From Acidobacteriota bacterium (GTDB taxonomy: Bacteria > Acidobacteriota > Blastocatellia > UBA7656): DNA of 50,719 bases. Made by a program: the position numbers and the translations under genes. Every line of letters begins with the position of its first letter. The first letter of the stretch is position 1. Below the pieces are notes generated by a model. It saw nothing but the letters and a program-made list of their open reading frames with translations, was not told the origin of the DNA and made no database searches. Below are positions 43,437 through 50,719 of this stretch, in pieces. Where the stretch lies: contig JBFMDH010000046.1 of NCBI GenBank assembly GCA_040754075.1, positions 1 through 50,719 of the forward strand. The letters run 5' to 3'.

Positions 43437-43910
43437 ATGACCGTCACCCTAAGACCTGAAACCGAAGCGGACGAAGCGTTGCTGCTCGCCTTGTACGGGG
43501 CAAGCCGCGAGTATGAATTATCCCTGGTTGCCTGGAGCGCCGAGCAAAAAGCTATTTTTATTAAAGCGCAATTTGCGGCGCAACGAAATCATTACCGCAC
43601 TCATTACGCCGAAGCGCAATTCGACATTATTTTATTTGCTGAACAGCCGGTCGGACGACTTTATGTCTATCGCGGCAAATCGGAAATTCGCATCGTTGAC
43701 ATTGCCATTTTGCCTGCCTATCGCGGTCGCGGTATCGGCAAACCGCTGATTCAATCGCTCCTCAACGAAGCTCAGGCGTCCGGTAAACACATTCGTATTC
43801 ACGTCGAAGTCTTTAATCCATCCTTACAGCTTTTTGAGCGACTCGGATTTAAGCCGGTCGAAAACGACGGCATCAATGTATTGATGGAATGGACGCCGGT
43901 AGCGCTTTAG
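43437..43910 (+). CDS. GNAT N-acetyltransferase 2 of the tail-collar locus
   Basis: 157 residues. 'TVTLRPETEADEALLLALYGASREYEL', then 'IILFAEQPVGRLYVYRGKSEIRIVDIAILPAYRGRGIGKPLIQSLLNEAQ' with the acetyl-CoA loop R-G-R-G-I-G, then 'IHVEVFNPSLQLFERLGFKPVENDGINVLMEW'. It resembles its neighbour at 42643 in layout and probably arose by duplication. It starts 2 bases after the DUF6916 stop. A CAGGCG/CGCCTG inverted repeat (43927-43948) follows the stop. Confidence 0.85.
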   Translation: MTVTLRPETEADEALLLALYGASREYELSLVAWSAEQKAIFIKAQFAAQRNHYRTHYAEAQFDIILFAEQPVGRLYVYRGKSEIRIVDIAILPAYRGRGIGKPLIQSLLNEAQASGKHIRIHVEVFNPSLQLFERLGFKPVENDGINVLMEWTPVAL

Positions 43911-44071
43911 ACAATAAGGTATCGACAGGCGCTTGAGGTTACGCCTGCTCCCCCTGTTGAATTATCGGGTTGAAAAGCCTGTGAGGTGTCTCCTTCCCTG
44001 ATGAACGAGCCGGAATTTGGGAAACACCCGGATTGCCTGACCGCTGAAGTCCCGGTCGATGGATAAATTAG

Positions 44072-44554
44072 TTATGGGTACAGGCGATTAATAATCGCGC
44101 CATAATCGCGTCCGTATCGCAAGCGTTTTCCCGGAACGATCAGTAATTCAAAAGTGCCCAGTTTTTCATGCTCGAATTGATAGGTTCCCTGTCCCAGTTC
44201 TACCGTAGATTGACAGGCAAAAATCAGATTGAAACATTCGATGCCTTTGCTGGCATGAGGTTTAAAGATGTCCGGGCTGAGGTCTTCAACATCTTTCAAA
44301 TAGACTTCGATTCTGCCGTGGGTTGGGTGATTGATAATGAAGGTTGAGGGCAAGACGCTGGCAAAATCTGCTCTCGTCAAACTGTCGAGCGTGGTGTTTC
44401 CTGAAGGCTCGCTGACCGTACCGCTACCTGAACTCACGGGTTTTTTGCTGCCGGCGGATTGACCGAATGCGAGGCTGGGTAGAGTGAAAGTTGCGACTGC
44501 CGAAATTCCCACCAAACTCCCTTTTTGAATAAAGTTTCTTCTTGAAATCGTCAT
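44072..44554 (-). CDS. Tat-exported DUF6916 paralogue
   Basis: 160 residues. The twin-arginine signal SRRNFIQKGSLVGISAVATF (residues 4-23) is followed by a Ser/Gly-rich linker. A DUF6916-like domain follows: 'LTRADFASVLPSTFII...IEVYLKDVEDL ... CFNLIFACQSTVELGQGTYQFEHEKLGTFELLIVPGKRLRYGRDYGAIINRLY'. It shares the opening LTRADF and the 'lGTFELLIVP' block with the protein at 43138. The Tat signal implies folding before export. GGAG precedes the ATG. It is divergent from the tail-collar genes and converges with the GNAT-2 gene. Confidence 0.78.
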   Translation of the reverse strand: MTISRRNFIQKGSLVGISAVATFTLPSLAFGQSAGSKKPVSSGSGTVSEPSGNTTLDSLTRADFASVLPSTFIINHPTHGRIEVYLKDVEDLSPDIFKPHASKGIECFNLIFACQSTVELGQGTYQFEHEKLGTFELLIVPGKRLRYGRDYGAIINRLYP

Positions 44555-45030
44555 TATTTTTCTCCAACAGGTTTAAATTAAACTCCTTGCAGGGTGATAT
44601 TAATCGTAAGCCCGTAAACATTCACATGTTTTTTAGTGAAATCGGGGATTAAAAATACTTTTCAAAACTTTGGTTCCTGCAAAGGATGGATTATGGAAGG
44701 TGGCTTATGCGCGCAAACCGAATTATCACCTGAACAAAATTTAAAATAATTGTACGCCGCTTGACGGGGTTCTGAATCACTAATAGAATTCACGACCGGA
44801 ACTCAACAGAAAAATAGCTTTAATTTATTTTTTGATGCTTTTGAGATTCACTAGACTTTGAAACAATTTCGCAAAGTAATAAAAACCATTTCTTTCAAAA
44901 CTCTGTTGTAAAGCAATATCGAACCATCGGTACATTTTTGTGTGTAGTTTCTAAGCAGTACCAGTCATTTCTTTGTCTTGCCGTTTGTTTTAGGGGGTAG
45001 AAAAAATTTAATTTAAGAGGAGGCTAATAC
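44555..45030. other. Divergent regulatory region upstream of the tail-collar genes
   Basis: A 476-base AT-rich gap. It holds the predicted promoter at 44761-44789 and therefore a long 5' leader of over 200 bases before the first collar gene. No open frame is supported. The leader contains several A/T runs but no obvious riboswitch. Confidence 0.5.
44761..44789 (+). promoter_or_regulatory. Predicted sigma-70 promoter for the tail-collar operon
   Basis: TTGACG (44761-44766), a 17-base spacer and TAGAAT (44784-44789). The predicted start near 44796 leaves about 235 bases before the first collar ATG. Confidence 0.5.
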
Positions 45031-45534
45031 ATGGCAGAACCCTTCCTATCCGAAATCCGAATCATGAGTTTCGTGTTCGCTCCCAGAGGATGGGCATTAT
45101 GTAACGGACAACTGTTACCCATCAATCAAAATCAAGCATTGTTTTCTCTGCTTGGCACAACTTTCGGCGGTGATGGTCGCGTCAATTTTGCCTTGCCGGA
45201 TTTGCGCGGGCGGGTGCCGATTCATGTTGGCAGTGGGCATACACTTGGTGAACGCGGCGGCGAACAGGCGCACACCCTATCGATTGCCGAGTTGCCGACC
45301 CACACTCATGTGCTCGAAGGCACATCTAACAACGCTGTCAACACACCGGCCAACACGACTGTACTGGGCAAATCAAATCCCCAGTCGGCTTACGGCGGAC
45401 CGGCGAACCTACAGGCAATGGATCCCCGAAGCATTGGGAATGTAGGCGGTTCTCAGGCTCATTTGAATATGCAGCCATTTCTGACCCTGTCGTTTTGTAT
45501 TGCCTTACAGGGCATTTTTCCATCACCCAACTAA
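45031..45534 (+). CDS. Phage-tail-collar domain protein 1 (MdpB-like)
   Basis: 167 residues. The tail-collar block is 'EIRIMSFVFAPRGWALCNGQLLPINQNQALFSLLGTTFGGDGRVNFALPDLRGRVPIHVGSG', which is diagnostic. It is followed by a 'TLGERGGEQAHTLSIAELPTHTHVLEGTSNNA' segment and the C-terminal 'GGSQAHLNMQPFLTLSFCIALQGIFPSPN'. From memory these proteins resemble phage T4 gp12-like collar/fibre tips and the bacterial 'microcystin-dependent protein' family, trimeric in phage relatives. No signal peptide. A strong AGAGGAGG ribosome site precedes the ATG. It is the first of three tandem copies. Confidence 0.93.
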   Translation: MAEPFLSEIRIMSFVFAPRGWALCNGQLLPINQNQALFSLLGTTFGGDGRVNFALPDLRGRVPIHVGSGHTLGERGGEQAHTLSIAELPTHTHVLEGTSNNAVNTPANTTVLGKSNPQSAYGGPANLQAMDPRSIGNVGGSQAHLNMQPFLTLSFCIALQGIFPSPN

Positions 45535-45545
45535 GGAGAAAATTT

Positions 45546-46055
45546 ATGGCACAACCCTATGTCGGAGAAATTAGAATGTTTGCCGGTAACTTTGCACCGG
45601 CTGGGTGGATGTTCTGTGAAGGGCAACTGCTTCCCATTTCTGAGAACGAAACCCTGTTTCAGTTGATTGGTACGACTTATGGCGGGGACGGGGAATCAAC
45701 CTTTGCCCTTCCTGATTTGCGCGGACGCATTCCTATCCATCAGGGCAATGGTTTTATTTTGGCAGAAACCGGAGGCGCAGAAGAGATCACGTTGACTGTG
45801 CAACAAATTCCCGCACACAGCCATCCACTGCTGGGCTCCAGTTCGTCAGCTTCGTCAACGGATACGGCAGGTAATGTTGGCGCACGAATCACTGTGGCAG
45901 GTGTTTTTGCCTATGGCACGGATGCTCCGTTGCAACCCTTGTCACCACAGGCTGTCGCGCCAGTTGGAGGAAGTCAACCCCATACGAATTTTCAACCGTA
46001 CCTTTGCATTGATTTCATCATTTCGCTGTTCGGAATTTTCCCGTCACCAACATAA
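45546..46055 (+). CDS. Phage-tail-collar domain protein 2 (MdpB-like)
   Basis: 169 residues from ATG 45546 (AAGGAG upstream); the frame opens upstream inside the first collar gene but those codons are not used. It has the same architecture: 'GEIRMFAGNFAPAGWMFCEGQLLPISENETLFQLIGTTYGGDGESTFALPDLRGRIPIHQGNG', then 'ETGGAEEITLTVQQIPAHSHPL' and a C-terminal 'GGSQPHTNFQPYLCIDFIISLFGIFPSPT'. It is the most divergent of the three in its middle segment. It starts 11 bases after gene 1, so the pair is translated from one mRNA. Confidence 0.93.
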   Translation: MAQPYVGEIRMFAGNFAPAGWMFCEGQLLPISENETLFQLIGTTYGGDGESTFALPDLRGRIPIHQGNGFILAETGGAEEITLTVQQIPAHSHPLLGSSSSASSTDTAGNVGARITVAGVFAYGTDAPLQPLSPQAVAPVGGSQPHTNFQPYLCIDFIISLFGIFPSPT

Positions 46056-46141
46056 AAAGATGGTGAATCGAAAGGTCGCAAAAAATACGGTAGTTTCTGT
46101 TATGGATTTTTAATGATGGGAACTAATGGTCAGGGGTTAAA

Positions 46142-46161
46142 ATCAATTCACCTGAATTGAT
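46142..46161. repeat. Perfect 9-bp inverted repeat between collar genes 2 and 3
   Basis: ATCAATTCA (46142-46150) and TGAATTGAT (46153-46161) around CC. It is too AT-rich for a terminator and no T-run follows. It could be an operator or an mRNA hairpin shortly before the third gene, whose ribosome site is about 13 bases further. Confidence 0.55.
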
Positions 46162-46181
46162 CATATCTACAGGAGATTTTC

Positions 46182-46712
46182 ATGGCAGATCCATTTGTTG
46201 CTGAAATCAGAATCTTCCCCTTCAATTTTGCGCCAAGGGGGTGGGCATGGTGTGACGGGCAATTGATGCCACTTTCACAAAACACAGCCTTGTTCTCGTT
46301 GCTTGGAACGACTTACGGCGGGAACGGGAAATCGAATTTTGCCTTACCCGATTTGCAAGGGCGAGCGCCCATGCATCCAGGTCAAGGACCTGGTCTATCG
46401 CTTCATGACCTTGGTGAAACCGGTGGCAGCGAAACCGTGACGCTTCTTGAAAGCGAGATTCCGTCGCATCCTCACCAGATGTCCGTTTCGTCACAACTCG
46501 CCTTGGAAAATCAGGTGAATGTTGGCGGAGCCGGTCAACTCTTTGCGATGGGCGATGGTATCAATCTATATGGTACGGCAAACAACTTGGTTGGGATGGC
46601 TGGCCAAGCGCTTGCGCCTGCTGGAGGCGATCAGCCGCATAACAATATGCAGCCTTACCTGACGTTTTACTTTTGTATCGCGCTACAGGGAGTTTTCCCG
46701 CCGCGAACCTAG
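46182..46712 (+). CDS. Phage-tail-collar domain protein 3 (MdpB-like)
   Basis: 176 residues. 'EIRIFPFNFAPRGWAWCDGQLMPLSQNTALFSLLGTTYGGNGKSNFALPDLQGRAPMHPGQG' again gives the collar block. 'TGGSETVTLLESEIPSHPHQMSVSSQLALENQVNVGG' and 'GGDQPHNNMQPYLTFYFCIALQGVFPPRT' complete it. The spacing from gene 2 is longer (126 bases, including the 9-bp palindrome). AGGAG lies before the ATG. It ends 8 bases before a strong terminator. Confidence 0.93.
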   Translation: MADPFVAEIRIFPFNFAPRGWAWCDGQLMPLSQNTALFSLLGTTYGGNGKSNFALPDLQGRAPMHPGQGPGLSLHDLGETGGSETVTLLESEIPSHPHQMSVSSQLALENQVNVGGAGQLFAMGDGINLYGTANNLVGMAGQALAPAGGDQPHNNMQPYLTFYFCIALQGVFPPRT

Positions 46713-46720
46713 AACCAGCA

Positions 46721-46748
46721 CGGGGCAGCCAATAACTGCCCCGTTTTT
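46721..46748 (+). terminator. Rho-independent terminator after the tail-collar operon
   Basis: CGGGGCAG (46721-46728), a 7-base loop, CTGCCCCG (46736-46743) and five T. This is a textbook stem and closes the three-gene operon. Confidence 0.9.
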
Positions 46749-47118
46749 AAACTCCGGCAGCTAATGATTTGAGCAATAATCAAAGCAATTTGAATTTTAA
46801 ACCAGGCGCTGGTAGTATCGCCTGCGCACGGAAGGCATTATTTAAGCCCCTCAGTAAATATAAGACATCACCGGACAAAGATTAGGAAGCACGTCTTGGT
46901 AGCTTACGAATAATATTTTAATCCAAAGTATTCAGTTATCAGTGATGAAATGTACCGGTTGTCAAAATTCGATTTGAGCATTTAAGAGTTCCCATTTCGC
47001 TTTCCTGATTCCTCCCTGTTGGGATAGCGCAAGCAGCACGCCAATCTAACTTCGAGATTCGGTTTAAGTTTCTAACGATGTGTAAAAATTAACGCCCTGA
47101 ATTTTTAAGGAGTATCCG
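46749..47118. other. Intergenic region upstream of the giant beta-helix gene
   Basis: 370 bases with no supported gene. TTGTCA (46959-46964), 17 bases and TTAAGA (46982-46987) form a weak promoter candidate for the downstream gene. Confidence 0.35.
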
Positions 47119-50100
47119 ATGAAATCAACCGCCTCATCCTCTGCGTTTCGCAATCCAATCGTTTTAGTGTTTTGTTCTCTGGTTCTGTTTTTTCTATTAA
47201 TTTCCGGTTTGCCGATGTCTTCCGGTTCAGTCAATTCGTTGACTGCGGTTGAAGCCAATAATGCATCCGAGACCGGAGAACCAAGGGGCATTGAGCCAAG
47301 TTCAGCGCCGGGCGCTTCGTTATCGAGCGCCAGCTCTTACGCAGCGTTATTCGCGCCAACTGTGACGGCTACGAAAACCGCCTCGCCCGCCTCGGTGAGT
47401 CCCGGCGGCACGATTTCTTATACGGTGACGATTAGCAACGCAAGCATGGATGCAACGGGGGTGAATTTCACGGACACCATTGATGCCAATACGACGCTGG
47501 TGCCGGGGTCATTGAAAGCCACACCGGTTGCGGTCAACGAAAGCTATACGGCAACGGGGAATGTCCGTATCCAAATCCCCGCAGGAAGTGGCGTTTTAAC
47601 GAATGATTATTTAGGGGTTCCGGCGGCCACGATTTCGGCATTCGACGCGACCAGTGTAAATGGCGGGGATGTGACAGTGAATGCGGATGGCAGTTTTTCC
47701 TATAATCCGCCACCGGGCTTTGAAGGGGCTGATACTTTTACTTATACCCTAACCAATAGTGCCGGAAGCAACAGCGCAACGGTGACGATTACCGTCAGTG
47801 GGATGATTTGGTTTATCAACAACAATGCCGGGGCTTGTGCATCGGGGTGCAATGGAAGGTTAACTCATCCGTTCCAGACGCTTGCTGCCTTTGAAGCGGT
47901 CAATGGTAACGCTGGAGTGAGCAACCCGGCAGCAGGTGACAACATTTTCATTTATGAAAGTGCTACCGCTTATACTGGTCCGGTGACGCTGGAAAACAAC
48001 CAGAAGCTTATCGGTCAGGATGCTAACGGCGCAAGTCTCGTGGCGCTTGCAGGGATTACCCTTGCGCCGAATAGTGATCCGTTACCTTCGCTCGCACCCG
48101 GCGGCACACTCGCCACAATTACCAGTGCGGCAAACGCCATCAACGTTGCGTCAGGCAACACCCTACGTGGTTTCACGGTCGCCAATTCAACGACAGATAT
48201 TGGTGGCTCTAATTTCGGAACATTGACCATAGCTGATGTCACGATGAACGGTACAGGGCAAGCCCTCAACCTTATGACCGGCACGCTTACGGCAACTTCC
48301 AATATCAGCATTACCTCAACCAGCGGCGCGACCGGATTCAGTTTGGATGGGGTTGGTGGATCGCTGACGACAAGCGGAACGACGAATATATCCGGCTCCA
48401 CCGGTAGTGGGATATTGATTCAGAATTCCTCAGCTACCGTCAATCTGGGTAATGTGAGCGTAACAACCAGCGGAGGTACAGGAGTAAGATTAAGTAGTAA
48501 TACCGGTACGCTTACCTTTGCAGACCTCGACATTAGTCCAAACGCAAATCAGCGAGCCTTACACGCCTCTGATAACACCAATACACTGACGATAACGAGC
48601 GGAACAATCAGCAATAGTGGCGCAGTTGCTGTCGAAATCACTAAAGCCAGTGGGACAACGCCACTACAGGTTTCCTTAACCAGTGTTTCGGCCAATGGCG
48701 GGACGAATGGAATTATTGTGACCAATGCAACTGGCAGCTTTACTGTGACCGGAAATGGGAACACCTCAGTTGGTGGCAATAGCTCTGGCGGCACCATTCA
48801 AAATACCACCAGCCATGCGATTACACTGACAAACATGACCAATCCGTCATTCACAAACCTGAATATTCAAAGTATCGGGCGTAGCGGTGTGGATGGGCAA
48901 CAAGTCACTAACTTCACATTTAAAAATGGTACGATCAACAATGTTGGCACGGCAGCAGTCGGTCAGTACGAAGAGAGTAATATTGCGTTTAATGACGGAA
49001 CCGGCACCTTCACCAGCACGATTCTTACAGGTACTGTTTCGATCACCCAAAACATCCTGACGAACGCCCGTCGTCATGGCATTCAAATCGAAAATGGCAA
49101 CGGCACCATCAGCAATCTAACGATCACAAATAACACCCTAACCAGTTCCACTTCAGGCGCAACATCCCTTGGTTCAGCCATTCTTGTGCTACAGCAGGGG
49201 TCAGTTGCAACAACCGCACATTTGACTACGGGAACCGTTACCAACAATACGATTTCAAACTTTCCGAGCGGGGCTGGAATTTTTATAGGTGGCGGGAGCG
49301 GCAACGGTTCAAACAGTACATCATCAACGCTCGGTGCAAACGGCACCCCTATCAATATTTCAAACAATTCCATTTCAGGCGCAAGCGCTGCCAATCGAAT
49401 GGGGACTAACGCTATCCAGGTAAGTTTTAACGGACAGGTGGGGGTCAGTAACTTTACCATCAATGCCAACAATCCTATGACAAATTATGCGGGAATCGGC
49501 GTTACTGTCTTTATGGGAGGTAGCGTCACCGGCACAACTACTGTTACCAACAATACGTTGGTCTCAAATAATACTGCTGGTTCTTCTGGGATTGCCGTAC
49601 AGGCTGATGATGGCCCAGCCGGATTAGGCACATCGCAAGCTAACTATAACTTTACAATTAACAATAACAACATCAGCGCCAATGAAGGCTTTGGCGTACG
49701 TGCAATTGCCCGCGCTTCGCTTGCAATCATGGATGTGACCATCCAGAACAACACGGTTGCCGCTCCAACCTTGACGAACCGTAACGGTATCCGGGTTGAT
49801 TCCGGTAGCGCCGCAGGTGACGTTACACTCTGTATGACAATGACCGGCAATACCAGTGCAGGTAGTGGCGTCAATCAGGGCATCGGTATTCGTAAACAGG
49901 GAACCGTTGCTACCGTAAATGATTTCGGCATTGTTGGACTTGCGCCGTCACCTACTACGGGAGCCAACGCCGCAGCCAAAGTTGCTGCTGACAATCCGGC
50001 AGGCGGCGGTGTGGACGTAATTTCCGGTGATAACTATGTGAATTGCGCACTTACTGCTGGCCCAATCATGGCTGATGCGATAACTGGAACTGACGAAGCG

Positions 50101-50719
50101 AAAGCCGAAGTTGGTGAAGCCACTTCCTTGAGCATGACCGATACGCTTCGCGTCCCCCATTTATTAATCAAACCCAATGAGTCAATAGAAAAACTTCGCC
50201 AAAATGAACTTGAATGGTTAGTGCCAGCGGCAATAGAAAGGTGGCGACAGGCAGGTATTTCTGCGGATGAATTGGCGAGACTGCACAATGTGCGGTTTGA
50301 ACTTGCCGATTTACCCAATGGTGAGATTGCCCGAAGAGAGGGCGATATTATCAAGGTTGATGAATTGGCAGCCGGTTACGGATGGTTTGTTGATTTGACC
50401 ATCTATGATGATAACGAGTTTATGGTGGGCGTTCCCGACCGCGAATTGCAAACCACCGAAAAGAGTCTGGCGCACGGCAAGATGGACTTACTCACCGTCT
50501 TGATGCGCGGACTCGGTTTGGAATACCTCAAGGACAAAACCAAAACCCCGCGCAAACTTCGCCCGTTGATGGAAACGACACTCACACCATCGGTGCGACG
50601 GGTGCCGAATGCGGCAAGCCTCGGCTTCATCATTCCTGAACTTGCCAGTGAAGAGGCCAGCGGCAGTTCGCCAGTTACTCCGCTTCGCCTTGAACCCGCT
50701 AGCGTTTCCTCGGCAACTC
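47119..50719 (+). CDS. Large secreted beta-helix protein with degenerate M10-like C-terminal domain (incomplete, runs off the window)
   Basis: At least 1200 residues, open to the last base. AAGGAG lies just before ATG 47119. The signal peptide is IVLVFCSLVLFFLLISGLPM. Next comes a DUF11-type Ig domain (about 80-160, 'TKTASPASVSPGGTISYTVTISN'). A cadherin-like/Big_9 repeat (about 160-225) has 'NADGSFSYNPPPGFEGADTFTYTLTN'. Then comes a long right-handed beta-helix (about 228-970) built from Asn/Thr/Ser/Gly-rich turns such as 'ISNNSISGA', 'VTNNTISNF' and 'INNNNISAN'. The C-terminus (about 990-1140) reads 'RWRQAGISADELARLHNVRFELADLP ... AAGYGWFVDLTIYDDNEF ... MDLLTVLMRGLGLEYL'. It resembles the serralysin-like domain in which the last block is normally LLTVVMHELGH. 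Here the residues aligned to HELGH are RGLGL, so zinc binding is lost. It may serve as a surface or sorting domain. Confidence 0.85.
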   Translation, partial: MKSTASSSAFRNPIVLVFCSLVLFFLLISGLPMSSGSVNSLTAVEANNASETGEPRGIEPSSAPGASLSSASSYAALFAPTVTATKTASPASVSPGGTISYTVTISNASMDATGVNFTDTIDANTTLVPGSLKATPVAVNESYTATGNVRIQIPAGSGVLTNDYLGVPAATISAFDATSVNGGDVTVNADGSFSYNPPPGFEGADTFTYTLTNSAGSNSATVTITVSGMIWFINNNAGACASGCNGRLTHPFQTLAAFEAVNGNAGVSNPAAGDNIFIYESATAYTGPVTLENNQKLIGQDANGASLVALAGITLAPNSDPLPSLAPGGTLATITSAANAINVASGNTLRGFTVANSTTDIGGSNFGTLTIADVTMNGTGQALNLMTGTLTATSNISITSTSGATGFSLDGVGGSLTTSGTTNISGSTGSGILIQNSSATVNLGNVSVTTSGGTGVRLSSNTGTLTFADLDISPNANQRALHASDNTNTLTITSGTISNSGAVAVEITKASGTTPLQVSLTSVSANGGTNGIIVTNATGSFTVTGNGNTSVGGNSSGGTIQNTTSHAITLTNMTNPSFTNLNIQSIGRSGVDGQQVTNFTFKNGTINNVGTAAVGQYEESNIAFNDGTGTFTSTILTGTVSITQNILTNARRHGIQIENGNGTISNLTITNNTLTSSTSGATSLGSAILVLQQGSVATTAHLTTGTVTNNTISNFPSGAGIFIGGGSGNGSNSTSSTLGANGTPINISNNSISGASAANRMGTNAIQVSFNGQVGVSNFTINANNPMTNYAGIGVTVFMGGSVTGTTTVTNNTLVSNNTAGSSGIAVQADDGPAGLGTSQANYNFTINNNNISANEGFGVRAIARASLAIMDVTIQNNTVAAPTLTNRNGIRVDSGSAAGDVTLCMTMTGNTSAGSGVNQGIGIRKQGTVATVNDFGIVGLAPSPTTGANAAAKVAADNPAGGGVDVISGDNYVNCALTAGPIMADAITGTDEAKAEVGEATSLSMTDTLRVPHLLIKPNESIEKLRQNELEWLVPAAIERWRQAGISADELARLHNVRFELADLPNGEIARREGDIIKVDELAAGYGWFVDLTIYDDNEFMVGVPDRELQTTEKSLAHGKMDLLTVLMRGLGLEYLKDKTKTPRKLRPLMETTLTPSVRRVPNAASLGFIIPELASEEASGSSPVTPLRLEPASVSSAT

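Noticed and set aside
43927..43948. CAGGCG/CGCCTG hairpin after the second GNAT gene as terminator
   Set aside because: The stem is only 6 bp and no T-run follows, so a terminator cannot be supported.
42950..46750. Prophage remnant in the tail-collar region
   Set aside because: The collar proteins are phage-like, but no other phage structural, integrase or lysis gene is near, and the flanking genes are housekeeping.

Overview
The window looks like a chromosomal segment of an environmental, Gram-negative bacterium, most likely an acidobacterium of the Blastocatellia type. This is inferred from the mix of genes, not from a marker gene. It has moderate GC, a TonB-dependent receptor with an N-terminal carboxypeptidase-regulatory-like domain, a propeller/Y_Y_Y sensor fused to GGDEF, CARDB and IPT-like secreted proteins, and a very long secreted beta-helix protein. 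Almost all genes are densely packed housekeeping or envelope genes. Several start at TTG or GTG.

Left edge (1-1200): the terminus of an IS256-type element abuts a DNA methyltransferase that has lost its N-terminal half. 1200-8600 (+): alpha/beta hydrolase, TonB-dependent receptor, small secreted protein, class A penicillin-binding protein, a short palindromic repeat and a HEAT-repeat protein. 8600-15230 (-): small coiled-coil membrane protein, ABC1/UbiB-type kinase, secreted TPR protein, gamma-glutamyltransferase, Uma2-type nuclease, prepilin peptidase and a small unknown protein. 15350-24160: secreted CARDB protein, GT4 glycosyltransferase, a stand-alone HExxH protein resembling a metallopeptidase toxin, a small hydrolase, a GT2 glycosyltransferase, mutS, an IPT-like secreted protein and phosphofructokinase. 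24400-28490: tsaB-rimI and a secreted protein, a PlsC acyltransferase fused to a multi-TM domain, and an ASH-like membrane protein. 28510-32210: tRNA-Gly and tRNA-Cys, then a sensor diguanylate cyclase. A second, broken copy of the tRNA-Cys 3' half lies beyond it, so the segment is bounded by att-like direct repeats.

32500-38350: GH51 arabinofuranosidase, DUF421 and partner membrane proteins, an outer-membrane barrel protein, two unusual small proteins, a thiamine-binding (MTH1187-type) protein and RodZ. 38570-40870: a two-gene microcompartment module, with one BMC-H shell protein and an acylating aldehyde dehydrogenase carrying an encapsulation-like tail. The genes are separated by a 112-bp imperfect palindrome. 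40940-42530: yggS-yggT-yggU. 42570-46750: GNAT, DUF6916, GNAT, a Tat-exported DUF6916 paralogue and three tandem phage-tail-collar (MdpB-like) proteins ending in a clear terminator. This is the best candidate for a poorly described system.

Right edge (47119-end): a 1200+ residue secreted beta-helix protein that runs off the window. Its C-terminal metallopeptidase-like domain appears to have lost all its zinc-site residues.
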